From an uncultured Roseburia sp. (GTDB taxonomy: Bacteria; Bacillota; Clostridia; Lachnospirales; Lachnospiraceae), in assembly GCA_947647505.1 (NCBI GenBank), contig CANSKO010000006.1, forward strand, positions 1-64,000: a DNA stretch of 64,000 nt, given 5' to 3'. The notes under the pieces were generated by a model. The model searched no databases, was not told the DNA's origin, and worked only from the letters and a program-made list of their open reading frames with translations. Each line of letters starts with the position of its first letter. The first letter of the stretch is position 1. Of the stretch, positions 59,841-64,000 are shown in pieces. The position numbers and the translations under genes are program-made.

Positions 59841-60537
59841 GCAGGCACACGCAGGGGATAAAGAGGCGAGAGAAAAACTGATATCCGATAACCTTGGGCT
59901 TGTCTGGAGCATTGTGCGCAGATTTGAACATCGCGGACATGAAAAAGAGGAGCTGTTTCAGATTGGCTGCATTGGTCTGATGAAGGCCATCGACAAGTTT
60001 GAAGTGGCGTACGAAGTGCGGTTTTCTACGTATGCCGTGCCGATGATTATGGGTGAGATCAAGCGGTTTTTAAGAGACAGCAGCATGATGAAGGTATCCC
60101 GTTCGTTAAAGGAGAACGGATGGAAAGTAAAAAAGGCGTCGGACATGCTTTCGCAGAAATACGGGAGGGACGCTACGCTGCAGGAAATCTCGCAGGAAAT
60201 CGGACTGAGCGTAGAAGACATTGTCGAGGCGATGGAAGCCAATGAAGAGGTGGCGTCGATTTATCAGCCGGTTTACCAGTCCGATGACAGCGAAATCTAT
60301 CTGGTGGATCAGGTGTCAGGCGGCGGCACGCCAAAGACGGAAGAGCTGTTGAATCATCTGCTGTTGGAGCAGCTGTTAAAGGAATTGGATGAAAAAGAGA
60401 AAGAGCTGATCGAACTGCGGTATTTTAAGGATATGACGCAGGTGCAGGTGGCGGCGGAGCTTGGAGTAAGCCAGGTGCAGGTATCGCGCATGGAGCGCAG
60501 GATTCTGACAAGAATGAAAAAAGCGGGCGAACGGTAA
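59815..60537 (+). CDS. sigF: RNA polymerase sigma factor SigF
   Basis: Forespore sigma factor of 240 residues in the sigma-70 family B/F/G group. Region 2 contains NLGLVWSIVRRF and EELFQIGCIGLMKAIDKF, then VRFSTYAVPMIMGEIKRFLR. Region 3 follows (LSQKYGRDATLQEISQEIGL), and region 4 ends ELRYFKDMTQVQVAAELGVS then QVQVSRMERRIL. The start at 59815 lies within spoIIAB. Together with spoIIAA and spoIIAB it directs early forespore transcription and shows that the organism belongs to an endospore-forming lineage. Confidence 0.94.
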   Translation: MDAVIALIKQAHAGDKEAREKLISDNLGLVWSIVRRFEHRGHEKEELFQIGCIGLMKAIDKFEVAYEVRFSTYAVPMIMGEIKRFLRDSSMMKVSRSLKENGWKVKKASDMLSQKYGRDATLQEISQEIGLSVEDIVEAMEANEEVASIYQPVYQSDDSEIYLVDQVSGGGTPKTEELLNHLLLEQLLKELDEKEKELIELRYFKDMTQVQVAAELGVSQVQVSRMERRILTRMKKAGER

Positions 60538-60562
60538 TGCTGGAGAACGGCCGGATAAAGAG

Positions 60563-60593
60563 AAATGAGCCACAGGTCAGATATGGCTCATTT
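60563..60593 (+). terminator. Hairpin between sigF and pncB
   Basis: AAATGAGCCA and TGGCTCATTT form a perfect 10-bp stem. It serves the convergent sigF and pncB genes; its right arm is also coding for the last residues of PncB. Confidence 0.65.
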
Positions 60594-62028
60594 CGCATAA
60601 AAGGGATCGCTTCAGGCGGTACAGCCGGTCGGAAAGATCTACATAGACAATGGCCGGATTGACAAAGCGCTTTGCCTCGTCCCACAGGGTTTCTTTTTCT
60701 TTTGCGCAGACGGCCTGAATCTCCATGACGTTTGGAGAGGCGTAGACGCATGCGCCATTTTGGAAAATAGGGAGCAGAAGGTTGCGCATATGGTAGCTTC
60801 CGCCGGGAAGCCGCGTTTTTTTCCAGGGCTCGTTCGGGTCAAATAAAAGCAGCTCTGCTTCTGTATCAAACGATTCTTCGGCAAGACAGATATAATCGGC
60901 GCGGATTTTTCCGGTCTCTCTGTCATAGATGCGGTAAACCGTTTTATTGCCGGGATTTGTAACTTTTTCCGTGTTTTCGGAAAGCTTTATTTTGGGAAGG
61001 AAGTCGCCGTTTTCATTTTGTATGGCGGCAAGCTTGTAGACGCCGCCAAACGCGGGGGTGTCCTTTGCCGTAATCAGATGCGTGCCTACGCCCCAGGACG
61101 TGATTTTTGCGCCCTGTATTTTTAAGCTCTGGATCAGATGCTCGTCAAGATCGTTGGAAGCCGATATGACAGCGTCCGGAAAGCCGGCGTCATCCAGCAT
61201 CAGGCGGGCCTTTTTGGAGAGGTAGGCCAGATCGCCGCTGTCCATGCGGATGCCGTAATTTGTCAGAGGGATGCCGTTGTCTCGCATTTCCGTAAAAATG
61301 CGGATGGCGTTTGGAATGCCGGAATCGAACGTGTCATACGTATCCACAAGCAGAATGCAGGCGGACGGATACAGCTTTGCATAGCTTTGAAACGCCGTAT
61401 ATTCGTCCGGAAAGCTCATAATCCAGCTGTGCGCATGCGTGCCGGATATGGGAAGGTCAAACATCTGGCCGGCAAGCACGTTTGAAGTGCCCACGCAGCC
61501 CCCGATGATGGCGGCCCTTGCGCCGTATACGCCGGAATCGGGACCCTGCGCGCGTCTGAGACCGTATTCTACGACGCTGTCCCCTTTCGCTGCATGGCAG
61601 ATTCTGGCCGCTTTGGTGGCGATCAGGCTCTGATGGTTGAGCAGATTTAAAACGGCTGTTTCGATAAACTGCGCCTCCATAATCGGAGCGATGACTTTTA
61701 TCAGCGGCTCTCCCGGAAATATAACGGTTCCTTCAGGAATGGCGTAAAGATCGCCGGTAAAGCGGAACGTTTTCAGATATTCCAGAAAGTCCGCTTCGAA
61801 AATGCCAAGACTTTTCAGATAGGCGATGTCTTCGTCTGAAAAGCGCAGGTTTTGGATGTAGTCGATAATCTGCTTCAGGCCGGCGCAGATTGCGTAACCG
61901 CCGCCGCAGGGATTGCTTCGGTAGAATGCGTCGAAGATGACGACATCCTGTTTGCCTGTTTTGAAATAGCCCTGCAGCATGGTGATTTCGTACAGGTCGG
62001 TCAAAAGCGTAAGGTTTTGTCTGTGCAT
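60577..62028 (-). CDS. pncB: Nicotinate phosphoribosyltransferase
   Basis: NAD-salvage enzyme of 483 residues that condenses nicotinate with PRPP. It opens HRQNLTLLTDLYEITMLQGY, typical of the Firmicutes form, and has the PRPP region with LRRAQGPDSGVYGARAAIIG, the SGTHAHSWIM motif with the active-site His, and IRMDSGDLAYLSKKARLML. The ATG at 62028 follows AGAGGATT on the minus strand; a longer frame is rejected. It is divergent from the ribDE unit, with its own promoter. Confidence 0.94.
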   Translation of the reverse strand: MHRQNLTLLTDLYEITMLQGYFKTGKQDVVIFDAFYRSNPCGGGYAICAGLKQIIDYIQNLRFSDEDIAYLKSLGIFEADFLEYLKTFRFTGDLYAIPEGTVIFPGEPLIKVIAPIMEAQFIETAVLNLLNHQSLIATKAARICHAAKGDSVVEYGLRRAQGPDSGVYGARAAIIGGCVGTSNVLAGQMFDLPISGTHAHSWIMSFPDEYTAFQSYAKLYPSACILLVDTYDTFDSGIPNAIRIFTEMRDNGIPLTNYGIRMDSGDLAYLSKKARLMLDDAGFPDAVISASNDLDEHLIQSLKIQGAKITSWGVGTHLITAKDTPAFGGVYKLAAIQNENGDFLPKIKLSENTEKVTNPGNKTVYRIYDRETGKIRADYICLAEESFDTEAELLLFDPNEPWKKTRLPGGSYHMRNLLLPIFQNGACVYASPNVMEIQAVCAKEKETLWDEAKRFVNPAIVYVDLSDRLYRLKRSLLCEMSHI

Positions 62029-62080
62029 ATGGAATCCTCTTTCCCGGGCGCAGATGCGGACGCGCCCGAATGGTTTTTTT

Positions 62081-62109
62081 ATTATAGACAATGCAGGAGC
62101 ATTTTGCAA
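62081..62109 (-). promoter_or_regulatory. Promoter of pncB
   Basis: Minus strand: TTGCAA, 17-bp spacer, TATAAT; 53 bp before the start codon. Confidence 0.75.
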
Positions 62110-62149
62110 CAGGCGGCGTTTGATTTTTTTACTTTTGCCATATGCGTGA

Positions 62150-62178
62150 TTGACACCTGCGCAACGTTATGATAAGCT
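62150..62178 (+). promoter_or_regulatory. Promoter of the FMN riboswitch-ribDE unit
   Basis: Consensus TTGACA at 62150-62155, 17-bp spacer, weak -10 TAAGCT at 62173-62178, just upstream of the riboswitch. Confidence 0.55.
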
Positions 62179-62198
62179 GATAAGTAAGGAAAAACAGT

Positions 62199-62320
62199 CT
62201 TCAGGGCAGGGTGACTTTGCGGGGGCAGAGAATTCCCTACCGGTGGTACAGCCCACGAGCCGAAAGGCATGATTCGGTGAGATTCCGAAGCCGACAGTAC
62301 AGTCTGGATAGAAGAAGATG
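62199..62320 (+). ncRNA. FMN riboswitch (RFN element)
   Basis: All conserved RFN blocks are present in order: CTTCAGGGCAGGGTG, AATTCCCTACCGGTGGTACA, GCCCACGAGC, GATTCGGTGAGATTCCGAAG, CCGACAGTACAGTCTGGATA and GAAGAAGATG. FMN binding should favour the terminator at 62350 and turn off the riboflavin genes. Confidence 0.96.
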
Positions 62321-62349
62321 CGATAGAATTTGGGTCGTACTATAATCTG

Positions 62350-62383
62350 CTCTGGAACAGGATGCTGTTTCAGGGCTTTTTTT
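62350..62383 (+). terminator. Riboswitch-controlled terminator
   Basis: CTCTGGAACAG pairs with CTGTTTCAGGG (with G-U pairs), then T7. Located between the RFN element and ribD, as expected for transcriptional control. Confidence 0.85.
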
Positions 62384-62435
62384 GCAGGATTTTTTGCTTT
62401 GCGCCAGGTGATTTTTGGGGAAAGGAAGTGGGCCG

Positions 62436-63539
62436 ATGCAGCCGGAGGCATATATGGAGCTTGCCATTGCGGAAGCGAGAAAGGGCGAGGGGTTTACGAA
62501 TCCAAATCCCATGGTCGGGGCCGTCATTGTAAAAGAGGGGAGGATTCTTGCAAGGGATTACCATCATGCGTATGGGGGGTATCATGCGGAGCGCAATGCG
62601 ATTTTAAACTGCAGGGAAGATCTTTCCGGCGCGCAGATGTACGTTACGTTAGAGCCCTGCTGCCATTATGGAAAGACGCCGCCGTGTACGGAAATTATTT
62701 TAGAGAGCGGAATCAAAAAAGTATACGTCGGATCGATGGATCCCAATCCGCTCGTCTCCGGGAAGGGCGTGGAATTGTTAAAATCCCGTGGAATCGAGGT
62801 GGAAACGGGGATCTGCGAAGAAAAATGCCTTGCGCTCAATAAAGTTTTTTTCCATTATATCCGGCATAAAACGCCTTACGTCGTTATGAAATATGCGATG
62901 ACGGCGGATGGGAAGATCGCGACGAAGACGGGCGCGTCCAGATGGATCAGCGGGGAAGCGTCCAGAGAACGGGTCCATAACAGCCGCCATAAATATATGG
63001 GGATTATGGCGGGCGTCGGCACGGTTCTGACGGACAATCCGGCTCTGACGTGCAGACAGGAAGGGAAAAAAAGCCCTGTCCGTATCATCTGCGACAGCAG
63101 ACTGCGCACGCCGCTTACTTCTGAGCTTGTGCGGACGGCAGGGGAGGTTCCCGTTATTTTAGCTACGGCAGAAGGGGATGCGGAAAAGAAAAAGCCCTAT
63201 CTGGACGCAGGCTGTGAGGTTCTTACGATTTCGGAGAAGGACGGACATATTGATTTAAACGTCCTGATGCAAAAGCTGGGAGCGCTTGGCATTGACAGCA
63301 TTCTGCTGGAAGGCGGAGGAATGCTCAACTACAGCGCGCTCAAAAGCGGGATCGTGCACGCGGTGGAGCAGTATATTGCGCCGAAGCTGTTTGGCGGGAC
63401 CGCGGCGAAAACGCCCGTGACGGGCGAGGGCGTTGCATGGCCGGATCAGGCGTTTCGGCTGTGCCGTCCGAACGTGCGGCAGATCGGAGCGGATATTTTG
63501 ATCGAATGGGAGGTTGCGGCATGTTCACAGGAATCATAG
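62436..63539 (+). CDS. ribD: Bifunctional riboflavin deaminase/reductase RibD
   Basis: Two-domain enzyme of 367 residues for the second and third steps of riboflavin synthesis. The N-terminal deaminase has YHAERNAIL and LEPCCHYGKTPPCTEIIL (zinc His and Cys). The reductase begins near residue 148 with VVMKYAMTADGKIATKTGAS and includes ILLEGGGMLNYSAL. The ATG at 62436 is used rather than the in-frame codon at 62415, based on family start and spacing to GGAAAGGA. It overlaps ribE by 19 bases. Confidence 0.95.
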   Translation: MQPEAYMELAIAEARKGEGFTNPNPMVGAVIVKEGRILARDYHHAYGGYHAERNAILNCREDLSGAQMYVTLEPCCHYGKTPPCTEIILESGIKKVYVGSMDPNPLVSGKGVELLKSRGIEVETGICEEKCLALNKVFFHYIRHKTPYVVMKYAMTADGKIATKTGASRWISGEASRERVHNSRHKYMGIMAGVGTVLTDNPALTCRQEGKKSPVRIICDSRLRTPLTSELVRTAGEVPVILATAEGDAEKKKPYLDAGCEVLTISEKDGHIDLNVLMQKLGALGIDSILLEGGGMLNYSALKSGIVHAVEQYIAPKLFGGTAAKTPVTGEGVAWPDQAFRLCRPNVRQIGADILIEWEVAACSQES

Positions 63540-64000
63540 AAGAGACGGGAACGGTTTTACAGATCGGACGGGAGAGCATCCGCATCCGGGCCGAAAAAGT
63601 TCTGGAGGGGACGAAGCCGGGAGACAGCATCGCCGTCAATGGCGTTTGCCTGACCGTTGTAAAAATCGGCGGCGCGGAGTTTACGGCCGACGTTATGCCG
63701 GAGACGTTTCAAAGGAGCGCGCTGGGGCGTCTGCGGCCGATGGGCGTCGTCAATCTGGAACGCGCGATGGCGGCCGACGGACGCTTTGGCGGACATATCG
63801 TATCAGGGCATATTGATGGAACAGGGACGGTTGACGGCATGCAAAACGACGGGAACGCGGTGCGCATTGGGATTGCCACGACGTCTGAAATTGCCCGCAG
63901 AATCGTAGAAAAAGGCTCTGTCGCCATAGATGGAATCAGCCTTACCGTTTCCGCGGTAAAGCAGGACTGGTTTGAAGTGTCCGTCATTCCGCATACGCTG
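63521..64000 (+). CDS. ribE: Riboflavin synthase alpha chain, cut by the window edge
   Basis: The first 160 residues of the lumazine-binding enzyme that dismutates two lumazines to riboflavin. MFTGIIEETGTV is the standard opening. The first lumazine-binding repeat carries DSIAVNGVCLTVV and MPETFQRSALG, and the second begins GGHIVSGHIDGTGTV and SVAIDGISLTVS. The C-terminal part lies beyond the edge. Translation is probably coupled to ribD; ribBA and ribH would be expected next. Confidence 0.94.
   Translation, partial: MFTGIIEETGTVLQIGRESIRIRAEKVLEGTKPGDSIAVNGVCLTVVKIGGAEFTADVMPETFQRSALGRLRPMGVVNLERAMAADGRFGGHIVSGHIDGTGTVDGMQNDGNAVRIGIATTSEIARRIVEKGSVAIDGISLTVSAVKQDWFEVSVIPHTL

Overview
The window looks like chromosomal DNA of a spore-forming, Gram-positive anaerobe of the Clostridia, most likely Lachnospiraceae. 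Three things point there: the forespore locus spoIIAA-spoIIAB-sigF; T-box and FMN-riboswitch regulation; and secreted BspA-type leucine-rich-repeat and type III fibronectin proteins. The housekeeping DNA has balanced base composition. About 22.5-33.2 kb is visibly AT-rich and full of broken genes. The assignment comes from gene content and style only; no 16S or marker comparison was possible.

Layout. 0-8 kb: a broken phosphoglycerate-mutase-type gene, a chemotaxis receptor, a patatin phospholipase followed by an unknown coiled-coil protein and a zinc-ribbon microprotein, an AGCS amino-acid/sodium symporter with a HAAS-type membrane protein, and a small Ser/Asn/Lys-rich protein. 8-21 kb: rhodanese, THUMP methyltransferase, secreted papain-like protease, cell-wall amidase, dITP pyrophosphatase, YfcE-type phosphodiesterase, a very large RND exporter, a DUF3892 protein, a PcrA-type helicase, a small acidic membrane protein and rlmD.

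22.5-33.1 kb is a mobile-element graveyard built onto the 3' end of rlmD. A segment covering the last codons of rlmD and the DNA after it occurs three times in direct orientation (about 22,491, 28,680 and 30,877). Between copies 1 and 2 sits an intact two-gene cassette: a 1594-residue nuclease-like/P-loop protein resembling STAND defence proteins, and a RhuM-family protein. Between copies 2 and 3 lie remnants: a DUF1016 nuclease fragment, an ATPase-type gene interrupted by a 159-bp foldback (MITE-like) element, dinD, and the 3' end of a serine recombinase. Beyond copy 3 come a second DUF1016 remnant, an overlapping pair (nucleotidyltransferase plus dUTPase/dCTP-deaminase-fold protein) and a decayed hsdR.

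34-41 kb holds an intact type I restriction-modification operon (hsdM-hsdS-hsdR). 41-45 kb holds two convergent secreted proteins. 45-54 kb holds a lipoprotein, mtnN-luxS (methyl-cycle detoxification), a thioesterase, glpK, three tRNAs, an Rrf2-type regulator upstream of cysK-metY (sulfur assimilation), and an RlmI-like methyltransferase. 54-64 kb holds a T-box-controlled valS, a striking nested hairpin, a micro-ORF and a zinc-ribbon/TPR membrane protein, the spoIIA operon, pncB, and an FMN riboswitch driving ribD-ribE, which runs off the right edge.

The best candidates for undescribed biology are the att-flanked NTPase-RhuM cassette, the overlapping nucleotidyltransferase/dUTPase-fold pair, the patatin/coiled-coil/zinc-ribbon operon, and the nested hairpin downstream of valS. 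Coordinates of motifs were counted by hand from the sequence. Family names rest on recognising motifs, not on a database search.
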